40,284 nt of DNA from Spirosoma fluviale (GTDB lineage Bacteria > Bacteroidota > Bacteroidia > Cytophagales > Cyclobacteriaceae): positions 1-40,284 of the forward strand of contig CAMBMU010000017.1 of assembly GCA_945868725.1 (NCBI GenBank), read 5' to 3'. Below are positions 7,638 through 16,418 of the stretch, in pieces. The notes under the pieces were generated by a model. That model was not told the origin of the DNA, searched no databases, and saw only the letters and a list, made by a program, of their open reading frames with translations. Made by a program: the position numbers and the translations under genes. Within the stretch, counting starts at the first letter, position 1. Every line of letters starts with the position of its first letter.

Positions 7638-8093
7638 CTACTCTTCAAAACCAGGTTTTACCTGATCCCAAAAGTCGTCCAAGGCAACTATTCTCGGTTT
7701 GAGGAAAGAAATGATGCGAGGCCAATCTTCTGAATTGAGGACATTGACCTCTTCTAAGACACATTCAATTTTGGAAGTGATTTGACCGAGGTCATTCGCT
7801 AAATGCAACTTCCAGGACCAGTCCTCCTGCAAGCACCCTTCAAGGATTTTTTTAAGTTGACTAAATTGATCGAGCACCAACTCCTGCATTTCTAGGTCAG
7901 CATGTCCCAGTTCGATGGCAATCGCTGCATGATCTCGCTCTGCCCGCATTCGGAAATAAATATCCTTCACCCCTGTTTTGTAATTGGGCCAATTGATTCT
8001 CCTTCCTTGTGCATTGGGAACGGGCTTCATGTATTGCCCAAAAGTTATCCAAAACTCCGTTCGGATTTTCGAGAGTTCCGCTCGAGTATACAT
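7638..8093 (-). CDS. DUF4268 domain protein
   Basis: This 151-residue protein begins MYTRAELSKIRTEFW. The frame extends upstream into folB, but the ATG at 8093 starts the conserved domain and lies 7 bp after the folB stop, so it is preferred. The RTEFWITFGQYMKPVP, GRRINWPNYKTGVKDIYFRM and ELGHADLEMQELVLDQF segments match DUF4268, a domain also found fused to restriction-like or DUF91 nucleases. No nuclease core is present here. The function is unknown. It is the last gene of the minus-strand operon with folB, the DivIVA-like gene and the WD40 gene. Confidence 0.75.
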   Translation of the reverse strand: MYTRAELSKIRTEFWITFGQYMKPVPNAQGRRINWPNYKTGVKDIYFRMRAERDHAAIAIELGHADLEMQELVLDQFSQLKKILEGCLQEDWSWKLHLANDLGQITSKIECVLEEVNVLNSEDWPRIISFLKPRIVALDDFWDQVKPGFEE

Positions 8094-8100
8094 CCTTCTC

Positions 8101-8469
8101 TCAAGTAAAATCCTCTGGATAGGACAAGCTGACCCCAGAAAAATCAACCAATCCTCCAATGGCAGGCTGCTGCTTTTTGAGGGTTATCCGGAGTTGGCTT
8201 ACCTCAGGATATGCTTCTCGGATGTCCTGAATGATGCTGTAGCCAAGATGCTCGAGCAACTTGACACGTTGGTTCATTCGAGTTTTTACCAGATTATAGA
8301 GTTGCGCATAGTCGATAGTGCCTTCTAGGCGGTCCGTCTCCATAGCCACCTTAAAATTGGTGTGTAGTTCTAAGTCCACCGTAAACCGATTGCCCAGCAC
8401 ATTTTCTTCAGGATATACGCCATGGTACCCAAAAAACTCCATCCCCTCAAGCATTACTTTTCCCATCAA
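8101..8469 (-). CDS. folB: Dihydroneopterin aldolase
   Basis: This 122-residue protein is the normal FolB size. It has GMEFFGYHGVYPEENVLGNRF (the substrate-binding Tyr and Glu region) and LKKQQPAIGGLVDFSGVSL, which carries the catalytic lysine region. It converts 7,8-dihydroneopterin to 6-hydroxymethyl-dihydropterin and glycolaldehyde in folate synthesis. Its first codons overlap the stop of the DivIVA-like gene by 4 bp. The other folate genes are not in the window. Confidence 0.93.
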   Translation of the reverse strand: MMGKVMLEGMEFFGYHGVYPEENVLGNRFTVDLELHTNFKVAMETDRLEGTIDYAQLYNLVKTRMNQRVKLLEHLGYSIIQDIREAYPEVSQLRITLKKQQPAIGGLVDFSGVSLSYPEDFT

Positions 8470-9479
8470 TCGAATTTATCAAAAAATGAACCTGTAGATG
8501 GTTTATTATCCTCTTTCTTTTGATCCTCTGGCACGGAGGATGAATCTTCCTGATCCACTTCCTCGGATTGAATTTTAGGCATGACCTCTAGCTCCTCTTC
8601 AAATGCTTCATCTAAGTCAGCTTCAACCTGTAAATCTTCTACCAAATCCTCAGAATCATCAAGAGTAGCAGCAACAAGTTCCTCATCAGAAATGGAATTC
8701 TCTTCTGAAATCAAATCATCCTCAACGAATTCCTGAGATGCAATGGGTTCCACTTTTTCTTCGCTAATGTGGTGCTGAGCTACATTCTGGGCCTGTTCTG
8801 CTTCTGGTAAGGGATCAACAGCACTAGCAGTACCTTGAGAAGCAAATGAAGCCACATTTGCAGCTGAAAAATACTTAGTTCGAGATTGCTCCTCAGCCTT
8901 ATACTGGTAAGCTTTGGCATCAATTCGTGAGAAGTGCGTTTCCGATAGATCGATTTGATTCAAGGCATCTTCTGATAGTCTGCGCAAGCTTTTGACCAAA
9001 GCCTCACGCTGTTCAACTAAGCCTTCGTAACTTTTGATAAGTCCCTTTACATGCTCGATCAAATCCCGCATGGTTTCTTTTGCATTTTCTTCTGCAGCTT
9101 GCGTAATCAATCTAGATTGCTCCTGGGAATAAGTTCCCAATTGCTCAGCGTAGCGCTGCGCCTCCTTGGTAGTATGTTCAGCTAGCTGATTTGCCTCTGC
9201 AATTATTTGATCTGCCGCCTCTGAAGCTTCATTCATAATGGCGGCTCCAGTATCCTCAGCAGTTTTAAGCGTTCTGAATAAGGAGTCCTCCACATCTTTG
9301 AGGCGCTTTGCTTCCCCTTCAACTTGTTGCAAGCGGCTTCGTAACTCCAAGTTCTCCTGGTTGACCTGTTCCATTGCCACACTCATCTCTTCTAGGAAAT
9401 CAGCAACTTGTTTTTTTTCATAGCCTCTAAATGAGGTTTTAAATACTTTTTGCCGAATGGCTGTAGGGGAAATTTTCAT
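8466..9479 (-). CDS. DivIVA-domain coiled-coil protein with acidic tail
   Basis: This 337-residue protein has an N-terminus (about 1-35, with FRGYEKKQVADFLEEM) that matches the DivIVA/GpsB lipid-binding domain, including the FxxYxxxxVDxFL-like pattern. A long coiled coil follows to about residue 180 (MNEASEAADQIIAEANQLAE repeats). The last 120 residues are very rich in Glu, Asp and Ser and end in GSFFDKFD. In Gram-positive bacteria DivIVA marks curved membrane at poles and septa; the role in Bacteroidota is largely unknown. It overlaps both neighbours by 4 bp, so WD40, DivIVA and folB are translationally coupled. Confidence 0.88.
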   Translation of the reverse strand: MKISPTAIRQKVFKTSFRGYEKKQVADFLEEMSVAMEQVNQENLELRSRLQQVEGEAKRLKDVEDSLFRTLKTAEDTGAAIMNEASEAADQIIAEANQLAEHTTKEAQRYAEQLGTYSQEQSRLITQAAEENAKETMRDLIEHVKGLIKSYEGLVEQREALVKSLRRLSEDALNQIDLSETHFSRIDAKAYQYKAEEQSRTKYFSAANVASFASQGTASAVDPLPEAEQAQNVAQHHISEEKVEPIASQEFVEDDLISEENSISDEELVAATLDDSEDLVEDLQVEADLDEAFEEELEVMPKIQSEEVDQEDSSSVPEDQKKEDNKPSTGSFFDKFD

Positions 9480-10396
9480 AGATTTTGTGCTTCAATTTGC
9501 CAAATTGCTATCGATCGGTCATCTGAAACCGAAACAATAACACCAGAATAGGTACTCCAAAAGACTTTATTTATAGAGGTTCCGTGACCTGCATTCCTAG
9601 CTTTATCGATAACTTTAAGCAGGTTGCGACTTGTCATCTCCCAAATTTTTAATGATTTATCCATCGAACAGGTCACTAGGTATTTGCCGTCTTCACGGAA
9701 AGATAAATAATTAATAGCATACAAATGCGCCACTACATTTTCCTCGAGCAAATAGCGGTCTGTGCTCCAAAATTTTAAACAGGCATCTCTTCCTCCTGAG
9801 ACGAGAATTTTCTCATCAGGACTGTAACCCAATGCAAAAACCGAGTTGCTATGACTCTCAAGACGGGCTATGGGTACTGCATCAGCAGCAAGATCTAGCA
9901 CCTGAATGCTGTGATCGCTGAAGCCCAAGGCCAAGTGTTTTTTTTCAGGAGCAATGGCAAGTACTCGAATGGATTTGCAAGAAAGCTTAACCTGTCTTTT
10001 CACTGCCCTTAGTTGCATATCAACCACAATAAGGACCCCGTCCCCAGTCGCAACAAATAGTTCGTCTCCAAAAACCTTTAAATCAAAAATAGCAGCTGAG
10101 CTCAATTTTAAATTCCAGCTCTCCATCTTTTCTTCCAAATCTATCACATGGATGCCCTCGTAGTTGTGACCTACAATTAAAAAATTTCGCTTTGGATCTA
10201 CTTCGAGGGCGTAGACTGAGTGCGGAAGTCGGGCGAGCAAGACCCCATCTTTTGGATGATCCAAATCCCACTCTACCACCATCCCATCACCGGCACCTGT
10301 ATAAAAATAACGAGGATCAGCTCCTTCTTTCAAGGCATATATGCAGTCATTGTGTCCAGTAAGGGTATGTAATTTGTTTACTTGGATTTTTGACAT
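9476..10396 (-). CDS. WD40-repeat beta-propeller protein
   Basis: The protein has 306 residues from the ATG at 10396 (MSKIQVNKLHTLTGHND). The frame opens at 10411, but those extra residues would use up almost the whole 38-bp gap to the divergent gene. Repeated WD units are visible, each with a GH and a D-x-(S/K)-(I/L)-(K/R)-x-W end: ALGYSPDEKILVSGGRDACLKFW, YLSFREDGKYLVTCSMDKSLKIW and a final DDRSIAIW. About seven blades are expected. No enzyme domain or signal peptide is present, so it is probably a cytoplasmic protein-interaction platform. It is the first gene of the operon with the DivIVA-like gene, which suggests a structural partnership (inference). Confidence 0.88.
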   Translation of the reverse strand: MSKIQVNKLHTLTGHNDCIYALKEGADPRYFYTGAGDGMVVEWDLDHPKDGVLLARLPHSVYALEVDPKRNFLIVGHNYEGIHVIDLEEKMESWNLKLSSAAIFDLKVFGDELFVATGDGVLIVVDMQLRAVKRQVKLSCKSIRVLAIAPEKKHLALGFSDHSIQVLDLAADAVPIARLESHSNSVFALGYSPDEKILVSGGRDACLKFWSTDRYLLEENVVAHLYAINYLSFREDGKYLVTCSMDKSLKIWEMTSRNLLKVIDKARNAGHGTSINKVFWSTYSGVIVSVSDDRSIAIWQIEAQNL

Positions 10397-10434
10397 ATCT
10401 TCGAACATCACTCTTAGCTGCGCCTTTAAGGCCT

Positions 10435-11064
10435 ATGCAAACAAAAATAGGAAAAATTGACTCTTCCTCAGCCTTGGCAGTGAAGATAATCGAATCGCTG
10501 TCGGAAAAGGATTTAGAATTTTTAAGTTTTCGAGAAAAACTTTCCTTTGCTAATATTTCTCACCCAGAACGGAAAAAGGAATGGGGCACAGCTAGACTTG
10601 CCATTCAGGAAGCCTTGGAACTACTCCAAATCCCTTACCCAGGCTTTTTTAAGGACGAGCATGGGAAATCACAACCCATGAATGGGCAAGGCTTTGTCTC
10701 CTTGACGCATACCCGTGGCTATGCGGCAGCCATATACCACCGAGAGCTTCCGGTAGGAATTGATATTGAGGTAATCCGAGAAAAGATTTTAAAGATCAGA
10801 ACCCGATTTTTATCGGAAAGCGAGTTGGAATTTCTTCAACCCCAGCCTGCTCATTACACCATGGCCTGGTCCGCAAAGGAATCTATTTTTAAATGTCATG
10901 GAAAAAGTGGCGTCTCGCTACGCGAAAATATCTTATTGGAACCCTTTACTCCAGACGCAACCTTGATCAAGGGGAAAATTCATGGGACAAATTTTAACGA
11001 TCACCACTATAAAGTGCAGGTAGAACAAAACGAAAATCATATCTTGACTTATACCATTTGGTAA
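10435..11064 (+). CDS. 4'-phosphopantetheinyl transferase superfamily protein
   Basis: The protein has 209 residues from the ATG at 10435 (MQTKIGKIDSSSALAV). The frame is open from 10390, but that would overlap the divergent WD40 gene. GIDIE at 108-112 supplies the Mg2+-binding Asp and Glu, and WSAKESIFK at 145-153 supplies the family's WxxKEA-like motif. The size fits the Sfp/HetI-like group. It transfers the phosphopantetheine arm of CoA to carrier proteins, most likely acyl carrier protein or a polyketide or lipid synthase carrier. Which carrier it serves is not shown by the context. Confidence 0.9.
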   Translation: MQTKIGKIDSSSALAVKIIESLSEKDLEFLSFREKLSFANISHPERKKEWGTARLAIQEALELLQIPYPGFFKDEHGKSQPMNGQGFVSLTHTRGYAAAIYHRELPVGIDIEVIREKILKIRTRFLSESELEFLQPQPAHYTMAWSAKESIFKCHGKSGVSLRENILLEPFTPDATLIKGKIHGTNFNDHHYKVQVEQNENHILTYTIW

Positions 11065-11086
11065 CCTTGATTTTTCTCTACCCCCC

Positions 11087-11668
11087 ATGAAATTATTTTT
11101 TGTCAGCTTACTCCTGTTAATCGGAATCAGTTCCGCTTCCTACAGTCAAAATTATACCCAACTTGCAGCAATCGATGCAGTCAGCGGGAGCAATAAAACC
11201 TTAGCCAGCTTGGCCAAAGAAAAAGGACTAGTCCTTATTTTTCATGATCCTTCCTGCCCATTTACCAAACTGTATGAAGCGCGAGTTATCGCGCTAGTAA
11301 CCAAATTTCAAGCGCAGGGAATAGGATTTGCACTTGTCCATCCACAAACGCAACCGAGCGAATCTGAACAAATTCGCCTACGTACCTACATCGAGGAAAG
11401 TGGACTTAACATGCCTTACCTAATTGATGGAGAACAAGCCTGGATCCAACTTTTTCAAGTAAGTAAAATCCCTAAAGTAATTCTGCTTGTGCCTGGCCAA
11501 ACTGGCCTTGAGGTAGTTTACAAGGGTGCAATTGATACTAACCCACAAGTAGAAAGCGCTGTAACGGAAAAATACTTAGAAATGGCGCTTGCTGAAGTAG
11601 TCAGGGGGAAAATGCCTACCAACGCTCAGGTTAGAGCTGTAGGATGTAATATCCGCATCTCTTATTGA
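11087..11668 (+). CDS. Secreted redoxin (thioredoxin-fold) protein
   Basis: This 193-residue protein has an N-terminal signal peptide (1-20, hydrophobic LLLLIGISS, cleavage near SYS-Q) that directs it to the periplasm or cell surface. The thioredoxin fold follows: LVLIFHDPSCPFTKLYEARV has one cysteine (C57, CPFT instead of CxxC), and VSKIPKVILL carries the cis-Pro. The C-terminal AVGCNIR (C187) resembles the redoxin/AhpC-TSA family of Bacteroidota, where a distant cysteine can pair with the first. It starts 22 bp after the transferase gene and may be co-transcribed. Its substrate is unknown. Confidence 0.8.
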   Translation: MKLFFVSLLLLIGISSASYSQNYTQLAAIDAVSGSNKTLASLAKEKGLVLIFHDPSCPFTKLYEARVIALVTKFQAQGIGFALVHPQTQPSESEQIRLRTYIEESGLNMPYLIDGEQAWIQLFQVSKIPKVILLVPGQTGLEVVYKGAIDTNPQVESAVTEKYLEMALAEVVRGKMPTNAQVRAVGCNIRISY

Positions 11669-12498
11669 CCTAAAATTCCCAGTAACTCTTGAACTTCATC
11701 TACTTTATCGGTTTCTCCCAATTTTTCAAATGCGGTGGAAAGATTTTTCAGGAATCGTAAGACAATCGCCAAGTTGCTGCAAGGATCAAAAAAAGCGGGC
11801 TGCGGGTCAATTTTTAGTTGTTCCAAGAAATTTTGAATGTCTTCCCTTGAAAAAATCACCCCTTTATTAAATGCATTGATGTAGAAACCAGAATCTTCTT
11901 GACTGTAGATCAATACAAAAAGGTTCGGGAGGTTGACCCCATAAATAGGTAGACCCAATTTCTTAGCTACCAACAGGTAGATGCTGCACAAGCTTATGGG
12001 GTTCCCTTTCTTGGATTCCAGCACCATGGAGAGCATGCTATTGCTCGGGGAATGGAAATTTTTGGTGTTTCCGGAAAATTGAAGCTGCTTGAATAAGACA
12101 TGATTCAGGATTTTTACCTGGTCTAAGGCCTGCAAGTCAGGGGAAAAATAGGTCCAAGTCTCTACATATAGTTGATGGATGGATGCCGTCAAGGTTTCTA
12201 ATTCCAAATCTGGATACTGGTAGGTATTCAAGATCCATAGTCCTTCCAAAAGGTCCTGATTTTCGGAATCTTTCCAATCTTGCAATCGCTCTTTAACCAA
12301 GCCAAACTGCAGGTCATGGACGAGCTCCTCCAATTCCTTCTGCAGGACAGGATTGAAACTCTCCTCCCATTTTTGTTCGAGGACCGGAATCACCGCTGCT
12401 CCCAGCCCAACTAATTTTTGGCGCACGTGCTGCTTTACTTCCCAGTCAGAGTCGTCCAAGAGTGAGATCATTGCATCAAGTTGAGATGGGGAAAGCAT
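11662..12498 (-). CDS. SirB1/transglutaminase-like protein with N-terminal HEAT-like region
   Basis: This 278-residue protein begins with HEAT-like helices at about 1-65 (WEVKQHVRQKLVGLGAAVIPVL). The remainder matches the SirB1/transglutaminase-like N-terminal family: LESKKGNPISLCSIYLLVAKKLGLPIYGVNLPNLFVL and FYINAFNKGVIFSREDI. The canonical transglutaminase Cys-His-Asp set is not clear, and SirB1 proteins are thought to be non-catalytic. The function is unknown. The gene converges on the redoxin gene and their 3' ends overlap by 7 bp. Copy A of the interspersed repeat lies just upstream of its start. Confidence 0.8.
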   Translation of the reverse strand: MLSPSQLDAMISLLDDSDWEVKQHVRQKLVGLGAAVIPVLEQKWEESFNPVLQKELEELVHDLQFGLVKERLQDWKDSENQDLLEGLWILNTYQYPDLELETLTASIHQLYVETWTYFSPDLQALDQVKILNHVLFKQLQFSGNTKNFHSPSNSMLSMVLESKKGNPISLCSIYLLVAKKLGLPIYGVNLPNLFVLIYSQEDSGFYINAFNKGVIFSREDIQNFLEQLKIDPQPAFFDPCSNLAIVLRFLKNLSTAFEKLGETDKVDEVQELLGILGQ

Positions 12499-12520
12499 GG
12501 GTATAAATTCTATTTATTAT

Positions 12521-12664
12521 GATTATCCGCAATTATGCCAGTGCTTAAGATTTGTTTGAATTACTGCGGATAATCGTCGACAGACGACTGTCCACAGACC
12601 ACAGCTCACCTAAATGAACTTCAATCCTTACTTTCTTTCGTTACTGGTAACAAAGCGGATAATC
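12521..12664 (+). repeat. MITE-like interspersed repeat, copy A (144 bp)
   Basis: The element begins GATTATCCGC (12521-12530) and ends GCGGATAATC (12655-12664), a perfect 10-bp terminal inverted repeat. A third copy of the motif (TGCGGATAATC, 12565-12575) makes a hairpin with the left end. The core from 12575 (CGTCGACAGACGAC, then GTCCACAG) and TAAATGAACTTCAA follow. A direct repeat CTATTTATT lies 2 bp outside the left end (12510-12518) and 3 bp outside the right end (12668-12676), like a target-site duplication. The whole unit aligns with the minus-strand copy B at 27171-27309. It has no coding capacity. Confidence 0.75.
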
Positions 12665-12724
12665 AGACTATTTATTTTAAAGGATAGCAATCGTATACGT
12701 CAGCCAGAGGCTTCGGTTCAATTT

Positions 12725-12760
12725 ATAAAAAAAACCTTCCTGAATCCAAGAAGGCTTTCA
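12725..12760 (-). terminator. Intrinsic terminator after the amidase gene
   Basis: On the minus strand, AAGCCTTC and GAAGGTTT form a hairpin with a loop of about 10 nt, followed by a run of T residues. It is 18 bp after the stop of the amidase gene at 12778. Confidence 0.75.
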
Positions 12761-12777
12761 TTTCGATTTAAGATAAA

Positions 12778-13578
12778 TCAGTTGATCTCAATTTCACTTT
12801 TATAGTCCTTAATAGAGCGGTAAATAGCTAAAGCCATGTATTCTTGCCCTTCCTTGGTCATCAAAAATCGTTCTTCTTCCGTGTTGGACAGGAATCCAAG
12901 TTCCACCAACACACTAGGCATGGATGGGGTCCATAGCACATAGAATGGGCCCTGTTTCACTCCTCTGCTTTTACGGCCTACCTTATCTCTAAACTGCGTT
13001 TCGATACGATCAGCCAGGGAAATACTATTGCCTACATAGGCCTTTTGCATCAAGTTAAACATCATGTAGGATTCTGGAGAGGTGGGGTCGAAACCTTCGT
13101 ATTCCTCTTTGTAGTTTTCTTCAAGAAGGATTACTGAATTTTCTTTCTTAACAATGTCAAAATTGGCATCAAAGTGCTTGGTTCCCATCACAAAAGTTTC
13201 GGTACCGAATGCAGTTTTATTTTCCGCAGCATTGGAATGGATGGCAACGAAAAGATCTGCCTTATTTACATTCGCAATGTTGGGGCGCTGCTTGAGTGTG
13301 GGAAAGCTATCGTCTGAACGCGTATAAATCACCTCCACATCAGGCATATTTTCCTTGATGTACTTTCCTACCAGCAGAGTAACAGCCAAGTTGATGTCTT
13401 TTTCTCGAGCACGAGACCCGATATTTCCAGGGTCAATTCCTCCGTGGCCCGCATCCAATACGATTTTACGCATCCGAAAAGCAGGCATCATCGTTTCATT
13501 CGGAATAAATCCACCGAACAAAAAAGGAACTAAAATTAGAAACCTTAACAGATTTTTTTTGGTAGTAAACCTTTCCAT
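12778..13578 (-). CDS. N-acetylmuramoyl-L-alanine amidase (Amidase_3)
   Basis: The protein has 266 residues from the ATG at 13578 (MERFTTKKNLL). The longer frame to 13710 would run into the divergent lptD. A hydrophobic N-terminal segment (9-24) acts as signal or anchor. The zinc amidase signature is complete: DAGHGG (H45), E59 in REKDINLAV, H114 in FVAIHSNA, and catalytic E226 in VLVELGFLSN. It cleaves the bond between MurNAc and the stem peptide during cell separation and wall turnover in the periplasm. It is divergent from lptD with 23 bp between starts, a pairing of two envelope genes. Confidence 0.94.
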   Translation of the reverse strand: MERFTTKKNLLRFLILVPFLFGGFIPNETMMPAFRMRKIVLDAGHGGIDPGNIGSRAREKDINLAVTLLVGKYIKENMPDVEVIYTRSDDSFPTLKQRPNIANVNKADLFVAIHSNAAENKTAFGTETFVMGTKHFDANFDIVKKENSVILLEENYKEEYEGFDPTSPESYMMFNLMQKAYVGNSISLADRIETQFRDKVGRKSRGVKQGPFYVLWTPSMPSVLVELGFLSNTEEERFLMTKEGQEYMALAIYRSIKDYKSEIEIN

Positions 13579-13601
13579 GAGGGCAATCGAGTTAACTTTA
13601 C

Positions 13602-16346
13602 ATGAAATTATTTTCAAAAATACTAAAAGCGAAAGCAGGGGTGTCGAGAATTCGGGTACTTTTTTTGGTTCTTCTAACCAGCTGTTTGGTGCACCTGAGC
13701 GCATCTGCACAGCAAACTACTCGACCTCAGCGAGAAAGGAGGGCTAGCTCCCCAATCGCTCCTACTATTCCAAGGGGTGATACCACGCTAGCCAAACAAG
13801 ATACGCTCGCTATTCTTGACTCGGCAAAAAATGTGCCTAAAAGTGAAATTGAAACTGAAATTCTGTATTACGCAGAGGACAGTATCATTACAGACTTTAC
13901 CGAAAACAAGGTTTACCTCTACAAAAAAGCATGGTTCGAATATGGAAAAATGCGCTTGGACGCCGACCGCATCGTCATCGACTGGAAGAATTCGGAACTC
14001 TACGCCTACGGCATCGCAGATAGCGTAGGAGTAGTGTCCGGCAATCCTTTCTTCAAAGACGGCAACTCGGTTTACGAGATCCGAAAGGAGATGCGCTACA
14101 ATTTCAAAACGCAAAAAGCCATCATCAAAGATGTGGTCACTGAGCAGCAAGATGGTGTGCTTCGTGGAGAGACAATTAAGAAAACTGAGGATGGCAGCGT
14201 GTACCTGGATCATGGTTACTACACGACCTGCAAACTGAGCAAGCCCCACTGGCACATCTCCTCCTCCAAAATTAAATCTATTTCGGGAAAGCAAGTTGTT
14301 TCCGGACCCTTTAACCTGTACTTCAATGGCATTCCTACTCCACTTGGATTACCGTTTGGACTGATTCCAGACACCCCTGAAGAGAAAGCGTCTGGGATAA
14401 TTTTCCCTTCCTATGGTCGAGAGCAAGTTCGAGGATTGAGCTTGAGAGACCTCGGCTATTACTTTGCTTTTAATGACTACATCCACCTACGGGTCACAGG
14501 TGATGTGTATTCCAAAGGTGGCTGGGGCATCAAATCCCAATCCATGTATACCAAGAAATATCGCTACAGTGGAGGGTTTAACATGGATTTTCAAAAATTT
14601 ATCAGTCCAGAAACGGAACTCATTCCGCTCAACTACAATACTTTCCGGGTACAGTGGAACCATAGTCCCATCACGCGAGGAACGGGACGGTTTTCTGCAT
14701 CGGTAAATGCGGGCTCCACGAGCTACTTCAACAATGTGGTTAACCCCAATAATTTTGCCAACAATGTCACGGGAGATCTGAATTCTAACATCTCCTACTC
14801 CAAAACTTTTGCAGGCACACCCTTCTCCATGTCGGCCAACCTTCGCCACTCCCAAAGTGTGCAAACAGGTGAAGTACGGTTGGACCTGCCAACCATCGGG
14901 ATCAACATGAATCGGCAGAGCCCCTTTCAAAATGTGAAGTTTGAACCCCTCAAAACGCTAAACATCGCATGGAACTTCAATCTCCAAAACTCAATTACTA
15001 ACCGCATCAATACCTTTGGACAAGCCAGTCCTGTAGATGGGCCTCAAACTATTCCTTTCAATCTAGATAATCTCGGTTTATTGCTTAGAAATGGAAATAA
15101 TGGAGCAAGAAATACCATCCCGCTAAGTTCCAATTTCTCTTTATTCAAGTATTTTACGGGTACTGCCTCTGCCAACTATACTGAACTCTGGTACATGCAA
15201 CGATTCAACTACAGCTACAACTCCACCACCGAGCGGGTAGAGCAGTTGAAGGAGGATGGATTTAATCGGGTTGGATTTTACAATACCTCTTTCGCCATGA
15301 ATACCAACTTTTATGGCTTTTACAACTTCAAGCCATCGGGCAAATTGCAAACCATTCGACATCATATCGCTCCTACTGTTTCCTTCAATTTCAATCCTGA
15401 CTTTTCTGATCCCGCCTACGGTTACTACCAAGAAGTTCAATCCGATAAATCGGGAAGGATTGCACGCTACTCCAGACACCAAGGATTGATCTTTGGGGAG
15501 GCTCCACTTGGAGAGTCCAGAGCCTTGAGTTTGGGTCTTCGAAATGTGCTGGAAGCCAAAATCAAAACCCAGACGGACAGCACAGAAGGAGAATTCAAGA
15601 AAATCCCGCTGTTAGAGGCCTTCAACATCAATACCGCCTACAACTTTGCTGCTGATTCCTTTCAGCTATCCCCTATTCAACTCTCAGCACGAACCACTTT
15701 ATTTGAGCAAAAGCTATCCGTCAACGTAAATAGTACCATTGATCCCTATGCTACTCTTTCTACACTTGGATCCGATGGAAAGCTTCGCTACAACAGTAGC
15801 CAAGAATTTGCCTGGAAAAAGGGACAGGGAATTGGAACCATTCGAAATGCCTCCTTAAACTTGAATGCTTCCCTGAATCCTCAGAAAGGTCAAAATCCTG
15901 GTCAGGTACGAGACGACCTTACCCAGGATTTTATTCAGCAAGGCGGCGTGATGAATGCCTTTGTCGAAAATGAAATCAACCGAATCGTAGCAGATCCAAG
16001 CCAATACATCGATTGGGAAATTCCTTGGAACTTAAGCTTAGGCTATAACCTAGCCTATGCAAAGCAGGTGAGTAATACCACCAATATCACCCAAGCGATG
16101 AATGTGAGTGGAGATCTATCCATATCTGAAAAATGGAAGGTGAATTTTAATACGGGATATAATTTTGACTCGAAGGAAATCACACAAACCATGATTGGCA
16201 TTGCAAGGGACTTACACTGCTGGCAGATGAATGTGAACTGGGTTCCGTTTGGAAGATTCACCTCCTACAACATTGATATCCGTGTCAAGTCAAGCATCCT
16301 GCAAGACCTGAAAGTTTCCAGAAGAAGAACCTTCTTTGATTTTTAA
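13602..16346 (+). CDS. lptD: LPS-assembly outer-membrane protein LptD (Bacteroidota type)
   Basis: This 914-residue protein has an N-terminal signal peptide (about 1-36, ending SASA-QQ) and a Pro/Ser/Thr-rich linker. A periplasmic OstA/LptA-like beta-jellyroll follows at about 80-230 (ITDFTENKVYLYKKAWFEYGKMRLDADRIVIDWKNSE split over strands). The rest is a large beta-barrel with alternating aromatic strands. The YYTTCKLSKPHWHISSSKIK region and PFGLIPDTPEEKASGIIFPSYG are typical of the LptD_2 family. It inserts lipopolysaccharide into the outer leaflet together with a lipoprotein partner (LptE) that is not encoded here. The last codons RRRTFFDF place an aromatic near the C-terminus, as expected for BAM substrates. 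Confidence 0.92.
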   Translation: MKLFSKILKAKAGVSRIRVLFLVLLTSCLVHLSASAQQTTRPQRERRASSPIAPTIPRGDTTLAKQDTLAILDSAKNVPKSEIETEILYYAEDSIITDFTENKVYLYKKAWFEYGKMRLDADRIVIDWKNSELYAYGIADSVGVVSGNPFFKDGNSVYEIRKEMRYNFKTQKAIIKDVVTEQQDGVLRGETIKKTEDGSVYLDHGYYTTCKLSKPHWHISSSKIKSISGKQVVSGPFNLYFNGIPTPLGLPFGLIPDTPEEKASGIIFPSYGREQVRGLSLRDLGYYFAFNDYIHLRVTGDVYSKGGWGIKSQSMYTKKYRYSGGFNMDFQKFISPETELIPLNYNTFRVQWNHSPITRGTGRFSASVNAGSTSYFNNVVNPNNFANNVTGDLNSNISYSKTFAGTPFSMSANLRHSQSVQTGEVRLDLPTIGINMNRQSPFQNVKFEPLKTLNIAWNFNLQNSITNRINTFGQASPVDGPQTIPFNLDNLGLLLRNGNNGARNTIPLSSNFSLFKYFTGTASANYTELWYMQRFNYSYNSTTERVEQLKEDGFNRVGFYNTSFAMNTNFYGFYNFKPSGKLQTIRHHIAPTVSFNFNPDFSDPAYGYYQEVQSDKSGRIARYSRHQGLIFGEAPLGESRALSLGLRNVLEAKIKTQTDSTEGEFKKIPLLEAFNINTAYNFAADSFQLSPIQLSARTTLFEQKLSVNVNSTIDPYATLSTLGSDGKLRYNSSQEFAWKKGQGIGTIRNASLNLNASLNPQKGQNPGQVRDDLTQDFIQQGGVMNAFVENEINRIVADPSQYIDWEIPWNLSLGYNLAYAKQVSNTTNITQAMNVSGDLSISEKWKVNFNTGYNFDSKEITQTMIGIARDLHCWQMNVNWVPFGRFTSYNIDIRVKSSILQDLKVSRRRTFFDF

Positions 16347-16418
16347 GCTCAGAAATAAATCTTTCGAGTCCTAATTCTCGTTAGCAATACCATATCCCTA
16401 ACTTCTATAACTGCTGCT

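Noticed and set aside
7984-8328. 114-codon plus-strand reading frame across folB and the DUF4268 gene
   Set aside because: It is antisense to two genes with clear family matches.
12614-12805. 63-codon plus-strand reading frame between the SirB1-like gene and the amidase gene
   Set aside because: It starts inside repeat copy A, crosses the amidase terminator and ends inside the amidase gene; no protein family is recognisable.
13788-14294. 168-codon minus-strand reading frame inside lptD
   Set aside because: It is antisense to a clear LptD coding region and has no domain; long antisense frames are expected in this codon usage.
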